Part shown: positions 34,370 through 44,034 of the stretch, piece by piece
How the letters are laid out: each line of letters starts with the position of its first letter
How positions within the stretch are numbered: the first letter of the stretch is position 1
Source: Pseudoneurospora amorphoporcata
Taxonomy: Eukaryota; Ascomycota; Sordariomycetes; Sordariales; Sordariaceae
Direction of reading: 5' to 3'
Assembly: GCA_033297205.1 (NCBI GenBank)
Contig: MU859133.1
Location: 1-64,000, forward strand
Length of the DNA: 64,000 bases
Notes under the pieces: generated by a model
What the model was told of the DNA's origin: nothing
The model's input: the letters and a program-made list of their open reading frames with translations, nothing else
Databases searched by the model: none
Position numbers and translations under genes: made by a program

Positions 34370-35754
34370 ATGGTCGGATCCGATATGGTGCCCCTTCGGG
34401 CTGATGACACCAGAGGTATGCGCACCATCTCCCAAGCATCCGGGTTGATTCATCTCCATTCACCTGCCCCGGTGGACGTCATGACGCCGAGTCAACCGCG
34501 CCGACCGGCTGTGGGAGTTGGCCGTTACCACGAATCAAACATACACCACTTCCTCACCTTAATATTCAGCGTACCATGGCTAACACTATTCTCTCCTGTT
34601 TCCAGTCGAGGGACAGGACCCCCTCATCCCTCCTGCTCTTCTCATCTCTGAAATCCCCATCACCGATGCTGCCCTTCAGACCGTCGTCAAGGGCCGCAAG
34701 GAGGCTGTCAACGTCATCATGGGAAAGGATGACCGTCTTCTCGTCGTCGTTGGCCCCTGCTCTCTTCACGACCCTGCCACCGCTCTTGAGTACTGCAGCA
34801 AGCTCAAGGCTCTTTCCGAGAAGCTCAAGGACGACCTCGTTATTGTGATGAGAGCTTACCTCGAGAAGCCCCGCACAACCGTCGGCTGGAAGGGTCTTAT
34901 CAACGATCCCGATATCGACTCCTCTTTCAAGATCAACAAGGGTCTGCGGATCTCCAGGCAACTCTTCCGCGACTTAACTTCTGCTGGTATGCCCATTGCT
35001 TCGGAGATGCTCGATACTATCTCCCCTCAGTTCCTCGCGGACTTCATCTCTGTCGGTGCCATCGGTGCCCGTACTACCGAAAGCCAGCTCCACCGTGAGC
35101 TTGCCTCCGGCCTCTCTTTCCCAGTTGGTTTCAAGAACGGTACCGACGGAAACCTCGGTGTCGCCATCGATGCTATTGGCGCGGCCGCCGCTAAGCACCA
35201 CTTTATGGGTGTTACTAAGCAGGGTCTGGCTGCTATCACCCGTACCAAGGGCAACGAGCACGGTTTCGTTATTCTGCGCGGTGGCACCAAGGGCCCCAAC
35301 TATGACAAGGAGAACATTCAAGCTGCTAAGGAGACTTTGATCAAGAAGGGCCAGAAGCTCGCCATCATGGTCGACTGCTCTCACGGTAAGTCTACAACTC
35401 TGACCACTTCCAGGTTGGAACAGTGACTGACAAAAACTAGGCAACTCCAACAAGGACCACCGCAACCAGCCCAAGGTCGCTAAGGTCGTCGCCGACCAGA
35501 TCCGCGAGGGCGAGAAGGCGATCATTGGTGTGATGATTGAGTCGAACATCAATGAGGGCAACCAGAAGGTCCCTGCCGAGGGTCCCTCTGCTCTCAAGAA
35601 GGGCGTCTCCATCACCGATGCCTGCATTGACTGGGATTCCACCGTCTCTACTCTCGAGGAGCTCGCCGAGGCGGTTCGTGAGCGTCGTGAGGTCAACGGT
35701 GGCCTTGCCAGCGGTATCGCTACTCCCAAGCCCAACCCTCTCGAGGAGGACTAG
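34370..35754 (+). CDS. 3-deoxy-D-arabino-heptulosonate-7-phosphate (DAHP) synthase
   Basis: Three exons: 34370-34415, 34606-35385 and 35441-35754. Both introns are phase 1; the first has a CTAAC branch site at about 34580. The product is 379 aa, the usual length of fungal class I enzymes. It condenses phosphoenolpyruvate with erythrose-4-phosphate, the first step of the shikimate pathway, in the cytosol. Key blocks are VVGPCSLHDP (PEP site), MRAYLEKPRTTVGWKG, GAIGARTTESQLHRELASG, FKNGTDG and the C-terminal SHGNSNKDHRNQPKV plus VMIESNINEGNQ. The family in yeast has Phe-inhibited (Aro3) and Tyr-inhibited (Aro4) isoforms; I cannot tell which this is from sequence alone. Codon bias suggests strong expression. 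Confidence 0.97.
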
Positions 35755-36830
35755 AGGATTTCCTCCGGGAAGAGTGGTGAGACTAGGGTTAGAAAATCAG
35801 CAAAGCACGGAGAGCTTTACGAAGAGACTGTGTACTGGAAGTCCCACGTGATGCACGTTGAGGATGTTGAGGAGCTTCCCCATCCGTGCGAACAGTTCTG
35901 AAGGCATTCGGAAGCCTCCCCCCATTCGTGCGAACGGTTTCAAAGGCAATTGAAAGGAGACGGGTCATTAAAAGTTTTTGCTTGCAGTTTCATATGCATG
36001 GCGGGGAACCAAAAACAGGCACGGTCATGGAGTCAGTTGCAGTGGGGATTGCATATTCGCATCCTCAGACGTTTGATAAAGCATATATATACTTATACCC
36101 ATTTCTCTGAACCTCTGAGGGCATCTAGATAGACGGTCTAGATAACAGGGGCAAGACTCTTTTTCTTCTTCTGAACCTCTGAGGGCATCTAGATAGACAG
36201 TCTAGATAACGGGAACAAGACACTTCTTCTTCTTATAACCTTTGTTCTGTCTTCGTCCAGGAGTAGTGATGGTAGCATGAATCCAACTTAGATGACATTG
36301 TGGATGCGGCATTTTGACGCTCTATGCAGTGACAGTAACAGTGCGTTGTGTTATACCAAGAAGGCTTCGACATGTAACTACATTTTTCTAGTTACGCGTA
36401 TTCTGATATCTTCTGCTCTTAATACGAGTAAGTGCCTACATGTCCAGAAATTCCCAATATCCATCAGTTCTGGAAACTACTACCTCAAGAGTCGCTTCGA
36501 GACCTACATGTACCGCACAACAATTTAAATAGCTTCGTATACCGATTGTTAAGTTTGATCAAAGCACGGTTTATTTTTGGCTCTAAACCAAACCCGAGAG
36601 ACCATGTAAGATCACACCGGACCGTCTGGGTACCTCTAGCTCTAGGTGTCTTGGAATCAATGTCTCCTTGAAGAGCCACCTTCACTAGCTCGGAGCACTT
36701 CATGAACCGAGCTCACACGCACTTTCGAGAACACGGAGAAACCCCTAAGCCTTAACCCAAAACGCCCAGCACAAACCATAAACAGGCATAATATTTCATT
36801 ATCTTTCCAAAACTCGAGCTCTTATCAAAG
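35755..36830. other. Intergenic region with a tandem duplication
   Basis: Between the convergent DAHP synthase and membrane-protein genes. No gene is seen. It contains a short repeat pair near 35880-35940 (CCCCATCCGTGCGAACAGTT / CCCCATTCGTGCGAACGGTT) and the 64-bp tandem duplication listed separately. Confidence 0.5.
36107..36234 (+). repeat. 64-bp tandem duplication
   Basis: CTGAACCTCTGAGGGCATCT begins at 36107 and again at 36171. The two 64-bp units are nearly identical. Each unit contains TCTAGATAGAC(G/A)GTCTAGATAAC, itself an internal repeat of TCTAGATA. Confidence 0.9.
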
Positions 36831-37639
36831 TCAACGTCCTTCCCCTCCAAGTGGACTATACGCCCCTTGTCCCGCACCTCTTCCACCCCCTTGGCCTGAC
36901 CCTAATCCCCCAAAGACCCTCCTAAACAGTCCTCCTCCCAAACCACTACCGCCAGCATTCCCACCCACTGTACTACTCCTCCCAACACCGCCCATAAACC
37001 CAGTCCTCCCAGCACTTCCCCCACCCGTTCCAAACCCAGCAACCTGCCCCCTCTCCAAAACCTTTCGTAGTCCCGCCCAGCCCAACAACCCCGCCGTGCC
37101 CAGAATAAACCCCCAAACAATGACCTTGTCCTTCCTGCTATCTCGCTGGAAACAGGTTGTCGTCACGTCCTTTTCTTCGGCGTCCTTGCAGATCGGGAGG
37201 TTGTATTGGAGGCAGAAGGCGCGGTTACATTGGGTGCAGGAGGAGGAGGCTGCGCGTTTCGAGGGGTTGAGGAGGTGAGGGTGTGCGTGGTTCGGGTTCG
37301 GAGAGCGGGCTTGGTTGTTGGTTGAGGAGGAGGTGGTTGTGGTTGCGGCTACGGTGGAGGTTGGTTTCGATGGTGGTGGTGAGTTGGCTGGGTTATTGGG
37401 ACCAGAAGCTGGGTCGTCAGGTTGTGGGCCGAGACGGATTATGGTGCTGTTGGAGAAGCAGGTGCATTTGCAGAAGGTTGGGGCGGCTGTGGTGAGGATA
37501 GGTGTTACTCTATTGGGTAGGAGAAAGGCTGGGAGGAGATGGATGGGGAGGGAGGGAACGGAGGACAGGGAAACGTACAAGCGCCAACGAGGGAAAGGAG
37601 AGAGAGAAGGAGGATAGTGAGCATATGTATTCGTGCCAT
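36831..37639 (-). CDS. Cys-rich single-pass membrane protein, fungal family of unknown function
   Basis: Two exons, 37639-37579 and 37507-36831, 245 aa. The acceptor chosen (...ATAGAG|TA) restores the frame LSLVGA|LTPIL. Residues 1-20 (MARIHMLTILLLSLLSLVGA) are a signal peptide. The lumenal part has clustered cysteines: FCKCTCFSNSTII, then after a Pro/Ser/Thr linker CTQCNRAFCLQYNLPICK and TTTCF. A membrane helix follows at about residues 153-175 (VIVWGFILGTAGLLGWAGL), and then a Gly-rich cytosolic tail of about 70 residues. The pattern of eight or nine cysteines next to one helix resembles conserved ER/vacuolar fungal membrane proteins of unknown role. The Gly-rich tail may be disordered. Confidence 0.72.
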
Positions 37640-38202
37640 TGTTGATTGATTATGATTATGTAGATAGGGTGGTAAGGATCACAAAGCGTTTATCGGCGCA
37701 TTGGTTTCGATTTGGGTTTGGTTGTTGGCAAACGTCGACTTCGAAGATCAAAGTACTTCGGTTGGAACAAGTCTGTCGGGGTTTGATTGATCGGAGCCTT
37801 GGAGACGCCAAACTCGGTATATCCGTCCCTGTGGTCGTTGTTGGTGCTGGTTCGGCGCAAACAATGCGCGAGAGCTTGACGACGTTGCGGCGCGGGAAGC
37901 GGCCGGGGCAAGTGAGCAAGGGTCATGGCAGTGGAGTTGATTTGCAAATGCCAAGCTTCACTCTCACCTCTCTCCCCAGGCCCCGGCCTGCCGCCTGCCA
38001 TGATGCGCCACACCAACTTCTGTGGCAAGTGCCCACCTGTCTACCAGCTGCACCCGCCACACATTGGGGCTCCACCCAAACCACCCAGCCCCACTGGAAT
38101 TTGCACTCGTGCACAGACCAACTACTCCACGTCTTCAAAGGGTATAAGAAGGCCCCAAACCCATTCCTCTTCTTAGCCTTTTCTTTCCTCTTTTTTCTCT
38201 TC
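37640..38202. promoter_or_regulatory. Upstream region of the U6 gene and the membrane-protein gene
   Basis: A shared interval between the minus-strand membrane-protein start and the plus-strand U6 gene. A TATAA word at 38143-38147 lies about 60 bp before the mature U6 5' end and a CT-rich tract (38161-38200) fills the gap. An open frame of 205 codons crosses this interval and runs into U6; it is not a gene. Confidence 0.45.
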
Positions 38203-38307
38203 GCCCTTCGGGGCAATTTGGTCAATTTGAAACGATACAGAGAAGATTAGCATGGCCCCTGCACTAAGGATGACACGCTACTCAAAGAGACGCTACCAAT
38301 TTTTTTT
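38203..38307 (+). ncRNA. U6 spliceosomal snRNA
   Basis: The 5' stem-loop GCCCTTCGGGGC (38203-38214) is followed by the invariant segment TTGGTCAATTTGAAACGATA and the ACAGAGA box at 38237-38243 (pairs with the 5' splice site). The catalytic AGC triad is at 38249-38251 in GATTAGCATGGCCCC, then GCACTAAGGATGACACG and a T8 terminator at 38300-38307. The match to fission-yeast-type U6 is nearly complete. Unlike Schizosaccharomyces pombe U6 there is no intron. The run of Ts and an upstream TATA indicate RNA polymerase III transcription. Confidence 0.97.
38300..38307 (+). terminator. RNA polymerase III terminator of U6
   Basis: Eight consecutive T residues directly after CGCTACCAA at the end of the U6 gene. 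Confidence 0.9.
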
Positions 38308-39279
38308 CACATTGCTCCTAGCCTGCGTGGTTGGGACATTAGGAAGAAAAGCCCTTTTTTTGATTCATGGACGGGTGGTAACGCGCTAGGACTGATGCTC
38401 GTTGGTGTCCATGATGTTACGCTTGAAGCCGTCGTTGATGTGTTCGACCTCTGCTCGTGTGCATACCTCCTCCCTTCACAGCGCTCACTTTATTGCGACG
38501 TGTCATTATTCTATTCGAATCGCATTTGTGCTGTTCCGTCGTTACCGGTTGTGAGCATCGTTTTTTCCAAGTGATCGTACAGGACTGCCAATATGCCATC
38601 CTCGCATGCCGTCCTCTTTTCTTGTCATCCCTATTGGGTGTCCTCGCTCCAGAGTCCAACCACGCCGTTGCATGTTTCGCATATTTTCCTATCGCCAGTT
38701 CATTCGATCTTCTGTTCCTCTTGCGAGCTTGCCTCCAGTCTCTCGTACGCTGTCATAGCGTCCTCGGGTGGGATGACAGCTTCACAAAACAGAACATCAC
38801 AGATCACAGAAACAGCGACTGGAATGAAAGTTTGAGAACTATATATGCTATTGGCTTTGTATGAACTACCATGGAATAACTACGTAAAGGATAAAGGACA
38901 CGAATAATCCTCGAAAGCAAGTAAAAACCTGCAACGATCCGATACCTCTGCAAATGATCAAGCACATGATTGAGATGTGCAAGTGATATGCTAAAAAGAC
39001 AAATGTCCGCAAACCATGGGTATCGTGTTCCGCAATCAAAGCCAGTCAAACAAAGGGAAGTAAACGAGAAGTTTTGAACCCCAAACGCCTGATAATGCTG
39101 TGAACGCTCCCTCAATCTTTCGGTGAGCCCTACGAAGCTCCTTCTGGGCCTTTTCTGGACTCCCGCAGTCCATCTTCCGGTTACCTCTGCCGCTCCCTGG
39201 GTTGCAACACCATCTCATATCCGCTGCCAACAAGCGGTAACTTCTCCTCGACAAGGCGGGCGCTGAACGATGCCGATGT
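38308..39279. other. Intergenic region, no gene seen
   Basis: Between U6 and the 3' end of the MFS gene. Open frames on both strands lack motifs. The first part may include the 3' untranslated region of the MFS transcript. Confidence 0.4.
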
Positions 39280-41459
39280 CTAAGCCAACCCAGCCGTAGC
39301 ACTCATCCGACTCAACCTGCGCTCCGACTTGGTGGTCCCAGTGGCAAGAGGATTGAGAGCAGGACTGACATTGAACTTAGCAAAGTCAGCCGCGTCACTC
39401 ATCCGACTCATGCGGCTCACCCTCCGTTCGGCCTTCGTAGTCGCGCTGGCAGGAGGAGGACTGAGCATCGGGCTGGTGTTGTTGCCAATGGGAGTGTTGT
39501 CGTTGATGAAATTGTCGTTGAAACTGCTGGTAGCCGGTCCCTTCGCAGGTGTACGAGGTGTGCCAGGCATTCTCTTGCGAAGCTTATTCCTTGCCGCCTC
39601 CTTATCCGACGACATGCCAAACCAGTTCTTCTTCATGCTCGTCCTCCTAATATCCTTCCAGCCCAAGAAGAGGGCACTCACCACCGCGAGCACGCCAAAA
39701 CCGGCCGCCATGTAGAACACGTTGTGGATGCCCTCGAGGTAAGCGCGCATGAGGTATTTCAACAAGTCTCCCATCTTAGCCAACTTCTCGCGGTCCTCCG
39801 CCTTGGAACTCAGACCGATGGTGCCGTTCCTGATCAGCGCTTCGACTTCCTCACGGGAAATGATGTGCTCCAGGGCCATGGAGATGGAGTGTGCAAAAAT
39901 GTTGTTGGCGAAGGCGAGGACGAGGGCGGTGCCGAGCATTTGAGTGAACATGAGCAGGGTGATGGCGATGGTGGTGTCGATCGGGTGCATGTTGGCTGTT
40001 TGGACGGCAATGGTGGGCATTTGTGTGCCGAAGCCGCGGCCGGCGCCGTTGATAAGTTGGTAGACTGCGACGATGCCGAAGTGGGTGCCGCTCTCGATCG
40101 TCGACATGAGGCCGCAGCTGACGGAGCAGAGGATGCCCGCGATGACGGCGTAGGGAATTATATAACCGGTTCTTTCGACTGGATGATGGGGAAATTTGTT
40201 AGCGTTGCAGGTGCAGATGGGCGAAAGAGGCCGACTTACCTAGGAAACCTCCCGCGATGCCAAAGAAAAGCTGAGCGGCAAAGCCAGGCAGCAAATCAAG
40301 ACCGCTGGTAGTGGGCGTCTTTCCTTGAATCGACTGAAAGAAGATTGGAAGAAAGAAAGACACGCAGTACACCGTTGTCATGATGAACCACTGGGTCAAG
40401 GCGCTGGCCCAAACGACTCTCTTGGTCATGGTACTGACTGGCAGCAGAGCGTTGTCGCCCTTTCTGTAGTTCCAATATCCCCAAAGGCCGAAGAGCAGAA
40501 TAGAACCGAAAAGCGAGCCGAGAATTGCGCCACTACTCCAAGAGAAGGGGCCGCTAAGCTGAGCAGTTGTGAGAACCCAGACGAACAGGAAGACGGCAGG
40601 AGCCAGGAGAGCAAAGCCAAGAAGGTCAAATTCGCGATGCAACCTCCTGATAACCCTCCATGGATGAGGCTTCTCGATCTGCTCCGGAACCTGCATGAAC
40701 ATGACGGGGAAGAACAAGACCATACCGACTTCGAGGTTGATCTTGAAGCAAGCGCGCCAGCCGTCCTTGGTGTGTTGTGTCAACAGTCCCCCAAAGAGCG
40801 GTCCGGCTCCAACACCCATCTGAGCAAAAGCGATAACGCAACCAATTACGGACGCACGGCGCTTAGGGGTGGTGATGGCGGTGATAATCGTGAGGCCACC
40901 GTTCCAGATGCCGCCCGCTCCGAGACCCATAACGGCTCGGCCTGCAATGAGCGTACCCGAAGTACTGGCCACCCTGCAGATGTAGGATCCAACCATGAAG
41001 ATGAGCAGGAAAAAGTTGAAGGTCCATTTGGTGCTGAACCGGGTATAGATCTTGCTGGTCAAAGGCAAGACGCAGGCGTTGGCGAGCTGAAAGGCAGTGG
41101 CGTACCAAGCGATATCGTTAATGTCGTGGAATTCGGCTGAGATGGTTGGAATCTTTTGTAGCGTTAGCGGTTGGTGTCTCTACATGAAGCGCAGAGTGAC
41201 TTACGGCGGTAGAGAGAATGGAAGTATCCAGGATCATCAGGAAAGCCGCAACCGTAACGCAAATAAGAGCCACCCAAAAGTTGACGCGGGGTACCCATCT
41301 GACCAAAGTTGTCGAAGCCTGTGAGAGAACGCTCATGCGATTGGCGTTGCGGGTGGGGTTGTCTTGAGGAGGACGCTCTTCAAAGGGGACGTCGACCAAT
41401 TCCACCTCGTCCATCGATAAGGATTGCGCCGCTTTGGCTCGCGGCGTAAAGGGCGTCAT
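39280..41459 (-). CDS. MFS transporter, DHA2 (14-TM) multidrug/toxin efflux type
   Basis: Three exons: 41459-41205, 41152-40240 and 40178-39280. They give 2067 nt, 688 aa. I chose the ATG at 41459 for its CCACCATGAC context; an in-frame ATG at 41498 is weaker. After an acidic cytosolic N-terminus (about 58 aa) come hydrophobic segments in the DHA2 order. The first helix ends LDTSILSTAIPTI, a form of the LDxTIVNxALP signature, followed by IAWYATAFQLANA, GRAVMGLGAGGIWNGG and PKRRASVIG. The second half includes NGAGRGFGTQMP. The C-terminal tail (about 130 aa, Ser/Arg-rich, RRVSRMSRMSDAADF repeated in variant form) looks like a phosphorylatable cytosolic region. It is probably a proton-drug antiporter in the plasma membrane; the substrate cannot be predicted. 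No biosynthetic genes are adjacent. Confidence 0.9.
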
Positions 41460-44034
41460 GGTGGGTTGTCGAATTGCATCCGGATCCGGGGATAACATCA
41501 ATTGCGCAAGCAAAATGAGCTAAAGCAAATGGTGTGAAAGCTGGAGGTTTCCGGATCCGCGGCAATGGAAGTCGAAAAGAGAATTGAGATTGAGAGGCAG
41601 AAGGTCGGGCAGGTAGCTAACCCGGCAGCCCCATAACTACCCTTCACTTGATGAAGGTTGTGCCCATGGGGAAACTCCAGACGAATCTCGGCTTCTCTCC
41701 CGAGGCTCGTCGCCTCGTGGCCCAAGCCCTTACGGTCCGCGAAGTAGTGGTTTGACATCCGGGTGGGCCACAATTGCCAGATAAGTCATCGCCAAAAGAT
41801 TCACACCGTGACTGGCGCACTTGGCGCCGTTTCACAATCCACATCGTTCTCGTGTGACAAAATTGCAAGTTGATAAGGGATTCAAAACAACATGTGATCG
41901 CCGGAAGCCGTTAGGAAAAAGCATATCATCGGGGACATGAAATCTGACAATGGGAAGGCCGGGTTTCCGGGCTTTCATGGACCGTTGAATCATAGTATGC
42001 TCCATCGTGTTTGCTCTCCGCACCGTTCCCAGAGACAATCGCGGTTGCCTGAGCCGATCGATAAGGCATCGCTTGACACTGGGCGGAACGTGCCGCGGAG
42101 TCCCTCACTCGAACGCCCCGACACTATGAGTTTCCCTCTGGCTCTCAGTAGTTTCCATGCTTGATGAAGAGACAATCAGAATTTTGCGTGGTCTCTCTTC
42201 GTGCTTCGGCGGACCACTCGGGGATGTCATGATGTTCAGGACACCGCGCAGGCGAGGTTCGAGCAGACATGACGGGTATCGTGCCCGGAGTATTGCTCAG
42301 TTGTTGAGAAAACTTGATAGAATGAAGAAGGCAAAAGAAATTATAAATCACTCGAAGAAGCGATCACAAGGCATTCCGATTGCAGCGGACAGCTGAAGTC
42401 AATGGCATGGTGTTGATGTTCTGATGGAACGTCGTTGTTGACTGTGGAGTGTTGTTGAGGCTGATGGAGCTTCCTGCCGTTGCAGCCATAGAAACCCTTG
42501 TCCATGTCACTCAATCCAGCTCCCCTCGGGTGGGGTCAATACACACCTCCTACTGTACTCTATGTACCTTAGGTACAACGGGATGGCTTGTGCGTTCCGT
42601 TGCCGGCCGACAACATGGAATCGAGTCTTCCAAACAATGACCTGATGCCTCTGTATTGAAGAGAAATACAAGTGCTTTTATTGCACGAGTTGATCTTTGA
42701 AAAACAAAAAAGTTGGTGACGTATTGAGACAAAGTCCCCGGTCCCCTTTTCCAACCAACCAGCGAGTCTCATGCCCGAACACATCACTGCAACTCCATCA
42801 AACACTTTCGGCCTCCTCTTCAAATCTTCTCTATTCCTTTGTCGCTATTGCCTTCGGCTTGTTTCCGGCACCAGTTGCTCTACCCCTCCTCACGTGAGCT
42901 ATGGAGTTTGCTAAATACTCGATGGAAATTGTTGCTTTCTGACAATCAGTTGTTTGCCAGGGCGAGATTATGTTGACTCTCGATGTCTCAAATCTTGAAA
43001 ATGGGCATGAGTCCGGCCCGGCGCCACAACGGCGCCGTGCTTTCAGCTGGGCTCGTCATTGTTTAGCACATCCGCCTGCTCCCCAGTGACAATCGTGTTG
43101 TTCAGAAGAAGGATGAGCAGAGATCAATGCCCCTAAAGAGCGCCATTACAAATATGAAAGGCCGGAAGGGGAGCCCGGACACCGACTGACCCTTGTCCGT
43201 GAAATGAAGTCGGCAACCGCAGGGGCGGATCGCGCTAGAACAGAGGTGGACAAGTGCCGATTGGCGTCTGGCGGCTGCTGTCAATTAGTGGCAGGTGCCC
43301 CTGAAGCAGTCGATCCCGGGAACGTTATTGGAGCGCACAACCTGTGAAGGCCCGGAACCTCTCTGGCCAGCCAGCGGGCATGGTCAATTTCCCGTTTGGT
43401 CCACTTTACTATCCATTTCCATGTCATTGACCAGCATTTGGCTTCTTCAGCTTTATTACTGCCGTCGTGTGGTTTGTCACCTCATTTCACGGGGCGGGAA
43501 AAAGAAGGGGAAGAGGGAAAAGGGAAAAGGGAAAAGGAAGGCGGCAACCGATTCACGATATCGAGTCCTCCGGTCCCAGCCCTAGCACCATCTCTACCTT
43601 AGGTACCTTATCCCCATCCCGATCTCCTATTCTCCAGACTCTACCTTCTCCTTCCTCCTTTACTTACAGGCATCTGGCATCGACACTGCCATTTACCAAG
43701 TTTTGTTTACTCGCCACCTCCGTTTTGCGACCTCAACTTAATTATTGCTATTTTTGCTTAAACACACCCGAACCACACCGAAGCTACCCACCATCTGCAC
43801 AACATCTCACTTGCATCCGCCCTGGCATGCCGATCAGTTGCGACTGCATGAATCCGCTCCATCCAAACGCCAGGAACCTTTCTCATTGACAAGCACGACC
43901 TTGTCTTTACTTGCACTCGACCAATCCTTATGCGCTAGGATTTCGTACTCGGCACAGGACAGCTGTTTGCTCGTCCACTTCCTTCGAACGAAAACTTGCA
44001 CACCATCGAGTCCGGCCAGTGATACATCGTCAAG
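41460..44034. other. 2.6-kb divergent intergenic region
   Basis: Between the MFS start and the LRR protein start. No gene is recognised. The palindromic word GTACCTTAGGTAC occurs at 42563-42577 and TACCTTAGGTACCTTA at 43595-43610. The last 430 bp are CT-rich, typical of a fungal core promoter and leader for the LRR gene. Confidence 0.45.

Noticed and set aside
34974..35735. 253-codon open frame antisense to DAHP synthase
   Set aside because: It mirrors the codon bias of the sense gene (no stops because of C-ending codons) and has no recognisable domain.
37633..38250. 205-codon plus-strand frame upstream of and into U6
   Set aside because: It runs through the polymerase III promoter region and the conserved U6 sequence; no protein features.
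40325..41140. 271-codon plus-strand frame across the MFS gene
   Set aside because: It lies wholly antisense to a well-supported transporter exon; the composition is a shadow.
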